Source: Pristionchus mayeri
Taxonomy: Eukaryota > Nematoda > Chromadorea > Rhabditida > Neodiplogasteridae
Assembly: GCA_036245805.1 (NCBI GenBank)
Contig: BTRK01000006.1
Span: forward strand, 24,832,365-24,896,364
Length of the DNA: 64,000 nucleotides
Reading direction: 5' to 3'
The notes under the pieces are model-generated. The model saw only the letters and a list, made by a program, of their open reading frames with translations, was not told where the DNA came from and did no database searches. The translations under genes were made by a program, and so were the position numbers. How positions within the stretch are numbered: the stretch's first letter is position 1; each line of letters begins with the position of its first letter. Of the stretch, positions 36,094-48,700 are shown in pieces.

Positions 36094-38932
36094 CGAGAAG
36101 ATCGAAGGAGTACGGTACTCACGGGGTACTGTAATGTTGATTTGGAATTCGAAATATCAAATGCGATAATTGGTGATCGGAGGGGGATGCACGATGGAGT
36201 AAAATAGGAACACGGAATGGCTACGGTTGTAGAAGAGGGAAGGGGCGGAGTTTGAGAGTGGAATCATGCGAGTGTCGATGGAATACTTGACACCATATGC
36301 TCATGATCTTGCGGAATCGGAGGTGTCTCATTTCTTGATATCGTGGTACCCATTCCATTAAGGAGTCTATTACGGGGGTATGCTCAGTTTGTGATCGGGG
36401 GAGAGAGAAGGAGGTCGCAAGCCCTCTTCTGGTAGCTATTCAGTTTTGTAAAGAACTAATTGAAGAGATTTCACCCTTTATCACACAGACAGATGGATGA
36501 GGAGGAAGGGAGAAGGATGGGTGTGAAGAGAGAAGTAAGTCTTTGGAAGAAGGGAGGAGATGAAACTACGGAGAGAGAAGGAGGGAGGGAGGTACTCTCA
36601 CAGTGATCAGCAAGGAATCGAGCAGAAAGAGACTACGAATGGATGGATTGAGAGGGGACGATGTCTATCTGCAGAAGTAAGTAAGGGAAGGGAGATGAGA
36701 GGGGGCGGATGAGATGGATACACGGATATCAGTGATACGAGTGCACTCTTCGGTCGGATTCCCAATGCAAGCAATGATTAGAGGGGCAGATGAGAGGGAA
36801 TATCCCTTCTACTTCCCCATCTTGTGAAACATCGGGAGTTGCGAGGTTGAAAAGTAATGAGTGGGGGAGGCAAAGGGGCAATGGGAAGAATGAGACTGCC
36901 ACGGACAAGGAGAGAGGGAAGGATGGACTGCTGATTGGGTGTGGATGGAATGTAGTTGATGGAGGGAATTGAGTGGTTGATACTCTCTCGTCTCTCGTCT
37001 GATGTGTCCATTCAATGGCGATCCAATTGCAACAGCATGCACAAAGGAGAAGAGACGGGAATGGTGTGATCGGAATGGCGATCTTATGGACTCGAACAAT
37101 GGAGGACGCACCGAATTGCCATGAACTCACAGGGAAATTCAATCTGTGACACTTCAGAAGGGAAGATCGACCTACACGGAGAATCGACTGTTCGCAGAAG
37201 TTGATTAACTGAGTTCGGAGAACAAAAAGACGACTGATGAAGAAAGAAGAGGAGGAGGATGAGGATGGACGAGGAAGGAGGGAAGGAATAGATGGAAGCT
37301 GCTCTCTTCCCATTGGGTACGAGTGTTCCAGTCTCCACTTTCCCACGAATCGTCCTTCTGATCGGGGAGAAGTGACAAATACAGGGGATATGCCACCCAT
37401 TGAGGCGAAAACAGACTCATTCACTGTACATCTTGATTGATGGTGAAGTATGGGCTTCCCACTTACTGCACAGCAAATTCCAATTACGCATGCGGGAGGA
37501 GTACAATTGGTCAGGAAAAAAATTTCTTATTTGAAGTGATCAGTAAATAAATTAGAAGCAGTAATGATCTGAAACGGTTACTGATTTTTGGAATGGAGAA
37601 CTGGGAAAGAAATGAAGCCGAAGAGTAGAAGAAAAGAATGAAGAGAAGGAGAAAAGAAGTGAACCGAGGTGAATGAACTCTCCTCGAAGAAAGAACCAGA
37701 AGAATGAAATTAGAATGAGTTTAAGATGCAAAGATGATGGGTTATTGATTGACGTGCTTCTTCAGGAGGAGAGATAGATAGGTGTCCCCTCCTGAAGAAA
37801 GGTAAGAAGAGACTCCTCCCTCGAAGGGAAAAAGGACAATGGGAATATTGTGTGGCAGGGATGAGTCTGCTTAGCCCCCAGACGATCTTGTAGAAAGGAA
37901 GAGGAGGTGAGGAAGATTGTTGTTGTTAGAGACTATTCGACCTCTCAGAGGGAGTTCAGGCTGAATTGAGAAGGGGAATCGGAGAAGGAGAAAGAAGGAG
38001 AGAGAGATACGGTCAGCAAAAAGAGAAGAGGAAAGAAGTGCAGTGCATAGAGCAGAGTTGAGAGCTTTTGTTGAGATGAGCAAGAGATGAACTTGAGAAG
38101 GAAAGTACGACGAGGAAGATGAGAAGATCACAAGTGTCTTTGTTGTTCCTGGATTGGATTATGACCGAGGAATTTAATGGAGAGATCAGTCTATGCTCTC
38201 CTTCCGTCGAATCAGAGAGACAAATAAGTAGAATCGAGGTTGGAGAGTGGGATGAAATGAGTGAACTCGTGGAGTAGACCATCCTTATCAAGGAGTCATT
38301 GTGAACTCTCCATTTCATCTCATGATTCATGATGCGAGAAGTAAGAGTGCGAGGGAGTGACCAAGGGGAACTCTCACGGAGTGACCAAGGGGAACTCTCA
38401 CGGAGAGACACCAACATTCGTCATTCTAGATATGAATTATGCTTCGCCAAATATTTATAGAAATCAAGGAATAAGTTTTCACTGAAAGCGGAGATAGGAG
38501 GAAGGAGCGAGAGACAAATTAATGGCGAAGTTGAATAGCGAGTGAGTGCATATTACCAGCACGAGCTCGTTGTTTGCTCGCCCTTGTATAGATGTTCCTT
38601 CGCGGAGAAATGATCATGGAAACAGAAGAAAGGAAGAGATCTCTTTCATCATTGCTCGCATAGATCTCACAAGATCATTATGCACACAAGTGATCAACAT
38701 GGGAAAGGTCGAGACTGCATCGAAGCCTCACTTTAAACGTGAGAGATCATTATAAATACGAATGCATTTATCTATGGCTTAATCAGGTCGATTCTATTTT
38801 CTCTGATCACACGATTTCCTTCTGCCCTCTTATCGACTTCCAAACTTGCCAACAGAGTAGTAACTTCAGGTGTAAACACGAGTAGATCATATAAGTAGGG
38901 CGAGAAAGGGGGGATCCCGTCCCTTCTCTTCC
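36094..38932. other. Unresolved region with minus-strand exon candidates
   Basis: Between the ShK gene start and the next plus gene. Minus-strand pieces at 37200-37125 (two open frames, one with NQLLRTVDSPCRSIFPSEV), near 37060-36970 (LLLCACCCNWIAIEW) and near 36785-36735 (IIACIGNPTEECTRITDI) have splice-like ends and cysteines. They hint at another small secreted protein, but no phase-consistent model was found. A direct repeat of ggagtgaccaaggggaactc lies at about 38352-38400. Confidence 0.3.
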
Positions 38933-39283
38933 ATGCTCCGCTATCTCATCCTCATCTTCTCGATGGTCCTCATAGTCGAGGCAACCATCAGTGAGTTCTT
39001 CCCTCTTCTATCATAGCCCAAGCAATCCCTCTCTTATTCGACCCTCCAGAGTTCTCTCTTGAGCTCCATTCCAGAAATGCTGAAACTGGGTTCTACATCC
39101 GATTTTGGATCGTCATGGGACGAAGAAACAAAAGTACCGTTGGATAAGGGAGAACACATCGCTTCAGAATTAGAGAAGGGAAAGCAAATCACCTTCCGGA
39201 ACTACGGTGATTCGTATCCATTGTCCGATCTGTATGAAACTATCATTACAGGCACCGTTGATCTCCCGCCGGCGGGTGCTTGA
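38933..39283 (+). CDS. 88-residue secreted protein, unknown family
   Basis: Two exons, 38933-38990 and 39075-39283, join in frame. The first is a signal peptide (MLRYLILIFSMVLIVEA). The acceptor used is the second of two nearby (ccattccag), since the first breaks frame. The mature part is acidic and has no cysteine: GSSWDEETKVPLDKGEH, LEKGKQITFRNYGDSYPLSD, ending DLPPAGA. No family recognised. A peptide or small structural secreted product is possible. Confidence 0.65.
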
Positions 39284-39776
39284 AGAAAATAATATTAAAA
39301 TAAGTTGTGTGCACATTGTGTAGTTTGATAAAATAATTATTTGCAAATGTAAAGTTTATATTCATCTACAAATTATCGCGATATATCGCAACTGTAAAGA
39401 AAAAAACAAAATGGAGAAAATATACAGCATGACCCGACGAACAAACGCCAAGCAACGAATAGTACTGTAGAATCAGCATCCTTTTTTTTCCTTTTTGCTG
39501 CATTTGTATCGGCATGTCAGTAGTCTTGAAGACATTTTAAGTTACTCTGACGTAAAATCAAATCTTAGATAGACAATAAAATAAAGGGATAATTTGGCAT
39601 CTTATTATTTGATTTTTATTTTGAATTGAATGTTTTTCGCGCCGCCGTTCAGTTCGTGGTAGGAGGCTACCGCGAACTGAACGTTCGCGGCTCCGAAATT
39701 TTTTCTCGAGTTTTAGTTTCTTTTTTGGTTGTCTTTGTTGCCTTCTTTTTCATCTCTTCCCTTTCTTCAGCTTGGA
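39284..39776 (+). promoter_or_regulatory. Upstream region of the AT-hook zinc-finger gene with a 38-bp palindrome
   Basis: Most of this region is duplicated, inverted, at about 46440-46870. A hairpin at about 39647-39684 (arm cgttcagttcg, inner ggtag...ctacc) sits about 95 bp before the ATG and is kept in the copy. It may lie in the promoter or the 5' UTR. Confidence 0.55.
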
Positions 39777-42700
39777 ATGTCGGGAAGACCTCGTGGTCGT
39801 CCGCGTAAAGATGGTTCCGACCCCGTGCCTAGACCGAAAGTCGTAAAAGAGATTGTGGAGGAAGAAGTGGCTGCATCGAGTTTAGAATCTTCTAGAAGAA
39901 GCTCGCCGAGAAAGAGAAAGCCCGCGAACTTTGATGACTTCGTCGTAGAGGCTCCGGGATTGGGAGTGATTGGAGAGGGAGCCGATATAATAAAGGAGAT
40001 AGAGGAGGTGGTCATATTTTTGTTCTTACGCGTGCGAAGAATGTTATATTTTGGATTGTTTATGAAATTTTATCATTTCAGGAAGATCCTATTGAAGTGG
40101 TAGTGAAGACGGAAGAGGATGACGATAATTACCAGGTTAGCATTTGTTGTCTGGACTGTGATTGGTGGAAATTTTTTCGGCATGTCGGAAAAGATAGTTT
40201 TCAGATACTCGTCAATTGCAAATATCTTACGACATTTATTACTTTCTTTGGTTACTTTACATTTGCTCTAACCGATACCTTTGTTATAAAAAAAGTCAGA
40301 TTATGATAACATTGTTTCGATGTTACAAATTGAGTAACTTAAAAGTTAGTTGCCACCATATGCTATGCTTATGACCAAAAAAAAAATTCACCAGAAATTA
40401 ACGGCAAACTACTTTTAGCAATAATACCGCACAATCATGGAAGGAACTTGACTTGGACATATTTTTTGTGTGGGGGGGGGGGGTGCTCTAGGATATCCGT
40501 CTTCAATTATTTAACTGCTCAGAGATCTTAAATTTGGATAGGCTCATTTTTGAATCCTCTAATGCCGGTATTCGATTTTTCATCAGAATGGAGGAAGATA
40601 GTATCCCTTATCCAAAAAAAGTGATACAAATGATTGCAGCCCGGTGTTCCTGCTCCCTCGGCTAAACGACGTAGCAAGGCTCCTAAGAGGAAGCAAAGCT
40701 CTGTTGGATCAGACGGGGGTGCTGTCTTTTTGTTCTTTATAATTTTCGTTCCTTGTTCTTACTGTTAGAATTCAGGAAGCAATGATTACCTTTTTTACAA
40801 ACATTTCAATGAGATGACGACTATTTTTCAGACATGATTCGTATGGACGATATTGAAGAGGATTTGGACGACCCAATGCGAAGAGTTGAGAGAAGAGGAA
40901 GGAAGAAGAAGAAGGATACAATTGAGGTTTCTATATTTTTTTAGTGTTTCACGATTCACGGCCATGTTGGGTTCGAACTTTTTATCGGAAACGTAAATCT
41001 TGAAAAATAAATTTTGTATTAGTTTGATACTTTTGGTTCGGCGATTAAGAGACCCGCTCTGTAAGAATCGACCATTTCGACCACCCCGCGGACACGTTTG
41101 GCCTAGCAATGGGAACCAGTTGTCCATTCTTGGTTGGGTGGAGTGCCTTAGGCCCGCATTATGAAATTGGTATCTTATTATATGTTACGACCATTGAGTG
41201 GGAAGAAAATATTAATTTAGTCGAAAAATGACGAAAAATCATAATTTATTAACGCTACAAGATGGACCCAATTTTTCAAACGGCATCACTCTAGTAGTGC
41301 CATGGGGGTATATACAACACCTTTTAATGAAATTATACTTGATTCTAAAATCACCATTTTGAACAAAAATATCATATTTTTCGACATAACAGACTTCTTT
41401 CTAACCAAAGCCAATAGGTTTTAGGTACACGTTGTTCCTCGATGATGCTCGCCAGTACCCCACACAAAGCCGAAGCCCCATCAGGCTGCCAAGTTTGCGA
41501 AATTTTTAATCAACTGTGTGACATGCATTTTTTCGGTCAAATTCTTATCAGTTTTCGGCTGAATAGTCATCAATACTCGGTTGCTTTCAACATTTTGTAA
41601 CATAACTGAAGACGAATAAGTTCATACTGCGAAAAAACAGGAGTATCACTCATTTCTAGAAATTCGATTTTCGAGCATTTCCAAATTGGCAAATTCATAC
41701 ATTGCTAACTTGCAATCTGAAACCCAAAGCCAATAGGTTCTGTGTATCCGTTGTACTATGGAGCAAGATCAGTGAGAAAAATGGCATGGAAGACCCCTAG
41801 GCACCTACCAAGTTTGCGAAATTTTCGATCAAAGTTGCGGAATTGACGGTACCAGACACATCGTTTTACTATTTCAGCTGATTTATCGAGAACACTCGAT
41901 TACTTTCAACAGTATATGACATTATTGAAAGGGAGAATTTCATAATGCACAAAAAACCTGAGTAGGACACATTTTTAGAAATTCGATTTTCGAACATTCT
42001 AAAGTTGGCAAATTCATGCATTGAGAACTCACCATCAGGGACCCAAAGCCAATAGGTTTGGCGCATTTGATATACTTCGGGGTACAATTAGTGTGAAAAG
42101 TTCAATGAGAGGCTTGTAGGAACCTGCCATGTTTGCGAAATTTTTACTTGAAATAGCGAATTTGGCTTGGTCGGTCAGAACTTTTGCCAATTTCAGCCGA
42201 TTATTCATTAATACTCGGTCGTTTTCATCAGTTTACAACATTTCTGAATGAAAATATATTTTTACTGCTTAAAAAACAGGACTATGACTCATTTGGAGAA
42301 AATCGATTTTCAAACCCTCTAATGTTGCCCAGTTCCCGAATTGCTAACTCATCTTCAGGGGCACAAAGCCAATAGTTTTGAAGCATGCGCTGTAGTACGG
42401 AGTGCGGTTAGTAAGAATAGAACAATATAGCCCGTTGAGGTTTGCCAACTTTGCAAAAACTAATCAATTTTCCGATTTCGATTATAACGATCTTGAAAAC
42501 GCTTTATCTGAATTTCCAATAGAAATATCGCAAGCTTGGCTGGTACCAACTAGCCATCCAATACACTTTTCCAACGATTGGTACCCCGAAGAATAGCATA
42601 TGCGTTAAACCTATTGGCTTTGTGCCCCTGAAGATGAGTTAGCAATTCGGGAACTGGCCAACATTAGAGGGTTTGAAAATCGATTTTCTCGAAATGAGTC

Positions 42701-45700
42701 CTAGTCCTGTTTTTGAAGCAGTAAAAATATATTTTCATTCGGAAATGTTGTAAACTGATGAAAACGACCGAGTATTAATGAATAATCGGCTGAAATTGGC
42801 AAAAGTTCTGACCGACCAAGCCAAATTCGCTATTTCAAGTAAAAATTTCGCAAACATGGCAGGTTCCTACAAGCCTCTCATTGAACTTTTCACACTAATT
42901 GTACCCCGAAGTATATCAAATGCGCCAAACCTATTGGCTTTGGGTCCCTGATGGTGAGTTCTCAATGCATGAGTTCTGACCGACCAAGCCAAATTCGCTA
43001 TTTCGAGTAAAAATTTCGCAAACATGGCAGGTTCCTACAAGCCTCTCATTGAACTTTCTCAATGCATGAATTTGCCAACTTTAGAATGTTCGAAAATCGA
43101 ATTTCTAAAAATGTGTCCTACTCAGGTTTTTTGTGCATTATGAAATTCTCCCTTTCAATAATGTCATATACTGTTGAAAGTAATCGAGTGTTCTCGATAA
43201 ATCAGCTGAAATAGTAAAACGATGTGTCTGGTACCGTCAATTTCGCAACTTTGATCGAAAATTTCGCAAACTTGGCAGGTGCCTAAGGGTCTTCCATGCC
43301 ATTTTTCTCACTGATCTTGCTCCATAGTACAACGGATACACAGAACCTATTGGCTTTGGGTTTCAGATTGCAAGTTAGCAATGTATGAATTTGGAAATGC
43401 TCGAAAATCGAATTTCTAGAAATGAGTGATACTCCTGTTTTTTCGCAGTATGAACTTATTCGTCTTCAGTTATGTTAGAAAATGTTGAAAGCAACCGAGT
43501 ATTGACTATTCAGCCGAAAACTGATAAGAATTTGACCGAAAAAATGCATGTCACACAGTTGATTAAAAATTTCGCAAACTTGGCAGCCTGATGGGGCTTC
43601 GGCTTTGTGTGGGGTACTGGCGGGCATCATCGAGGAACAACGTGTGCCTAAAACCTATTGGCTTTGGTTAGAAAGAAGTCTGTTATGTCGAAAAATATGA
43701 TATTTTTGTTCAAAATGGTGATTTTAGAATCAAGTATAATTTCATTAAAAGGTGTTTTATATACCCCATGGCACTACTAGAGTGATGCCGTTTGAAAATT
43801 GGGTCCATCTTATAGCGTTAATAAATTATGATTTTTCGTCATTTTTCGACTAAATTAATATTTTCTTCCCGCTCAATGGTCGTAACATATAATAAGATAC
43901 CAATTTCATAATGCGGGCCTAAGGCACTCCACCCAACCAAGAATGGACAACTGGTTCCCATTGCTAGGCCAAACGAGTCCGCGGGGTGATCGATTCTTAC
44001 AGAGCGGGTCTCTTAATCAACTTGGTACCGCCAATCGAGAACTTGCAACTCGCAATGATATCCTCATCAAATCACTCTCGTGATGAAAGTTTCGTCGCAT
44101 GAAAGAACTGACGTTTTGAGAAAAAGAAGGTTGAATGTTTCACCGTTCGAATGGCATGAAATTACATGTTTTTTTTTCAAATTGAGTAAATTTCGATTGA
44201 ATTAATTTCTGATAGGCTGCGCCAATTCTGGTGAATGAGGCCGCTGCCGCTGCAACACTCAGAGCTACGAAGACGGAGAGTTTGGTATTGCCCAAGGAAG
44301 AGAACGGAGAAGCAGGAGAGCTGTCCCAAGGTACACTGCAGTTCACAGGATTTATATTCTGAAAATGATGGATGAGGGAGATGATTGCAAGTTACTATAA
44401 TTGGAATATCTTTGATTCAGAAGTGGTCGATCCGAGTACATCTCCTCATAAATCTCATGGCGGTTCTCCTTCTAAGATATCTGCCACGCCATCTAAAATC
44501 GCTGGTGCGAAAATATAATATTAATATATGTAATAGAACTGATTTTCTAGTTTCATTGTAGTTGAAAAATTATATTATTGTTAAATAATATTAGCATAAT
44601 TTAGTTGTATCAGGAGTTTCTCGTCGTAAGCAGACAATGACTGCAGAGGATGACGAAGACGTGGAGACGGAGGAGATCGAAGTGGAGGAAGGTGAAAACC
44701 CCTTTCTACCCCATTATTGGAGAGAATGTGTTCAGTTCCCGATGATATGATAGAGGAAGATCTAGTTGACGTGGAATCATTCGAAGTCTCCACCATTCCC
44801 CATCAGAGACTCAACATTGTGAGTGTACATTGTTAATATCGGGTAAATATAGGCAGTTCGCCGCTTCCCGCTGCGCTTATGCAAAACATTTTTACAATAC
44901 AAACATATCTAGTGTTCGTCAGTCTCAAAGTTCGAATTAGCTGACTGGGGTGACTGGGGTTCTCCTGACATCACTATTGCTACCCCGATCTGGGCTTCTG
45001 GAGCATCTCACTGTCAGGGGCATTTTCTAATCTCTTCATCTTTCTTCTTGAGGTTCGAATGCAGAACAAACCGTTCAAGTGTACTGATTGCGGTGCTTCA
45101 TACAGAAGAGAGGCTTACCTGCTCAATCATTTGGCTGTCGTAAGTTTCCCTCCACTTCCATCCCTCATTATGCACTGCATCCTTCAAATGTATTATATTA
45201 TAATATCATTCTAGTATAAGATATCTGGTAGGAATGGTGAATGGTAGGTGCATCGGGACGAGTGTGCCATCCTGTCGTCGGCCGAGAGATCGGCGAAGAG
45301 AGCGGAGAGAAGACCAGAGAGGATGATCCCCAAGGAGAGACCCGGAGAAGCTGCTTACAAGTGAGATACCTCCTTCCGTCGAGAGGACGACAACTACTAA
45401 TTAAATTACCTTTCGAACACTTCTAGCTTCAGTGAATGAATGTTAACTTAAGATTCGGGTGTGATCTATGCGAGCGTCGTTTCCTTCGTTGGGAGGGACT
45501 CGTCGTCCATCAGAAACAAGTGAGTCTCCCGAGAAACATCGTTGGATCGAAATGGTTGCGTATTTTAATGTTTTTTGCCATATTTAATTAGTGGTGGAAT
45601 TATTACCAATCCATTTGGCAGATTCACAAAGAAGTAACAGGAGCAGCAAAAGAGCAAGAGAAGAACAGAGACTACGGAGCGAAATGTCCCGTCTGTCTAC

Positions 45701-48700
45701 TCTACTTCTTCGTATGTTTTACTATATTCCTTTTCAATGCGGATTGCTTTCTTCATCATCTTATCACGGATCTCATGTAAAAATACAGGAAAGTTAGATC
45801 CCTATGTGACAGAAAAAATATTTTGGTTCGTGGATGAGGAACACGTATATCAACTTCGTTTTTCAAATTTGCATGTTTTGACCTACCACTTTGGGAAGGC
45901 TGTATCTCGGTCAAAAATTTACCTACACCGATCGCATTTTGTTTCAATCGATGCGTATTCAGGCCATCTATAAATATTTTTTTATTATGGGAAGTGCGCA
46001 AATTACGTCTTCACTTACAATTAGTTTTGCTAAAATAACTTTTTGATTAGAAACTACCTTTTATGATCAAAAGGTCTCTATTTTTTGTTTGATTCGGATT
46101 CCCTACCCCAGAAATTGGGGTACGTTCACAGTTCATTGTTCATAACTGGCTTTCCATTTCGCCACTCGGTAGGCAGAATCTGAGCTTGGCGCTTTTTTTG
46201 ATGAAACACTTCGGTTTTTTTCTCCCACTCTCGGAGCCTCTACGACGAAGTCATCAAAATTCGCGGGCTTTCTCTTTCTCGGCGAGCTTCTTCTAGAAGA
46301 TTCTAAAATCTCTTTTACGACTTTCGGTCTAGGCACGGGGTCGGAACGATCTTTACGCGGAAGACCACGAGGTCTTCCCGACATTCCAACCTGAAGAGAG
46401 AGAAGAGATGAAAAGAAGCCAACAACAACAACCAAACAAGAAACTAAAACTCGAGAAAAAATTTCGGAGCCGCGAACGTTCAGTTCGCGGTAGCCTCCTA
46501 CCACGGACTGAACGGCGGCGCGAAAAACATTCAATTCAAAATAAAAATCAAATAATGAGATGCCAAATTATCCCTTTATTTTATTGTCTGACTCAGATTA
46601 TATTTTACTTCAGAGTAGCTTTAAAATGTCTTCAAGAGGACTGATACAAATACAGCAAAATGAAAAAAAGAAATGGTGTTGCCACAGTACGATGCATTTC
46701 TGGGCGTCTGTTCGTCGGGTCATAAACGAAAGAAAAAAGCTATATATTTTTCTCTTTTGTTGTTTTCTTGATTTCTTTACAGTTGCGATATATTACGAAA
46801 ATGCGCGACAAATTATTTTAATGATATTTTCTTCAAGCGGAAAAGTACCTATAATGATAGTGTTCATATAAATTGGAATGTATCTCACTTATGGCTTATG
46901 TAAATTTGCAAATTAATATGACTGTGCAATAGCTCTAGTGCAGGTATCTAAGAATGACTAAAGGGCCCAAGACGCCAAAGTTGGCCGTTATTGATATACG
47001 CCGTAGAAACCTTTTTAGTGGAACTCTCTGAAGATGACTGGACTTATTCAACTGTAAACATGTGAGAGTGTTTTTGACGCCGTATCTCGATAACAGCCAA
47101 CTTTGGTATCTTGGCACCTTAGTCATTCTTAGAGATACGGAAAAGTGTTTCAACTAAAATAATTCACCCAGTTCGGATTCTGCATACTGAGTGGCGATAT
47201 GATAAGCCCCAAATTATGAGCAATGAACTATAAAAAATGAGATAAAAAATTGACCGAGATACAGCCTTCCAAAAGTGGTAGGTCAAAACAAGCAAATTTG
47301 GAAGACGAACTTGATAGGCGTGTTCCTCATCGTCACGTTGGTCGGTGTTCTTGTTCCATCGAAATCGATGAACATATTTTTTTCCCGTTTCTTCGGTTCC
47401 TGCATTATTACAGGAGATCCGTGCTATATGCATGGTGTTGAAAGCTGGCTTTTTTTGATTTCTGCAAATGTACACTGCAGGGTAACCACGCACTCTCGGA
47501 ACACGTATCCAAGGTCCATCCTGATCACAATCGTACGTTGTTTTTGTGACCCTTCTCCCTTCTTTATTGCGAATGCAATGAGTTGGTCTGAACATGATTG
47601 AATGCTCAGGATTCATCTTCGCTTGCGACATCTGCGGGATGGGATTCATGCACTGGGCGAGAGTGAGGGCTCACAAGACACAGGTACTCCCAACCAGATG
47701 AGGAACAGAGTAATGGGCAATTGGAGGTGCACAACGTACCCGTGAAGTACACGCAGGGATATCTCAAGAAGAACCCAGAGATGGCCAAGATTGTCGAGGC
47801 ACAGAGGATGAGGAAGGTGTGATAGGGAGCAGGGCTGTGTGGGAAATAATATTCGGAACGGTCATTAGTGAAAATTTAAAAAAATGATCTTTAAAGCAAA
47901 CTGTAGCGAATGATCACTCAAATCCAACTATATTTGAAAACCAGTAATGGTTTCAGGTTTGGTCATGTGAGAAATAGGTGCTAAATTCTGTTTCTCATAG
48001 CTTTTTATCTCTAATCTCTTAGTCTTATAGCTTTTTAAAAATAATTTTCAACTGAAAGATATATTTAGTTTTCGACAGCATTGGAAAAATCGAAAAATTT
48101 TCCTTAAAAAATCGGAAAACAGAAAATCCAGAGCCCTGATGGGGAGTTAGAGACAGAGATGAAAAAGTATGGCCATCCTATCCTTAGAAACCGTGGCCTA
48201 GCGGTCTAAGGTGCCACGGCAATTTTTTTCTCAACACCCCGTTAAGAGAAATGGTCCCATTTCAGATCAAAATAACCACAGAAAGATTTACTAAGCATTG
48301 AAAGTATACCAATTCTGTTTTTAGTGACTAGGCTGCATATTCCATATTCGCTAGAATATAAGGCGGACTTGGTTAATTGATGGTTAGATGATGTTCCGGA
48401 GGGCAGAAAATGGCAACTAAACATTAATTAGTGATTAAATAATAAATTATGAGTAAATCAATATAATAAACCGAAAACCGTATAGCTAAAGTTGCCTGAC
48501 AATTTGAAAAGTACCAGTTTCAGGCAACATTATTTAAAAATACACCGTTCCTCAGGAAAAAAACATTGCACCGTGCTACAGTACTTAGTTCATTTTAGCG
48601 GACCATTTTTTCCAGGTGTGTTGGTGAAAATATTGCCGTGGGTGCTGTAATTTACATACCTATGGAAGGGTAGGGTGGGTTCGAGTCCCGGAATCTGCAG

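Larger units (their letters stand above)
45738..47447. mobile_element. TIR element carrying an inverted copy of its host gene's promoter and first exon
   Basis: Ends of roughly 190 bp are diverged inverted copies (left cacggatctcatgtaa..., then cctaccactttgggaaggct; right agccttccaaaagtggtagg ... ggagatccgtg). The interior holds the host-gene copy (46190-46870) and a smaller foldback (46943-47140). No transposase seen. Confidence 0.75.
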
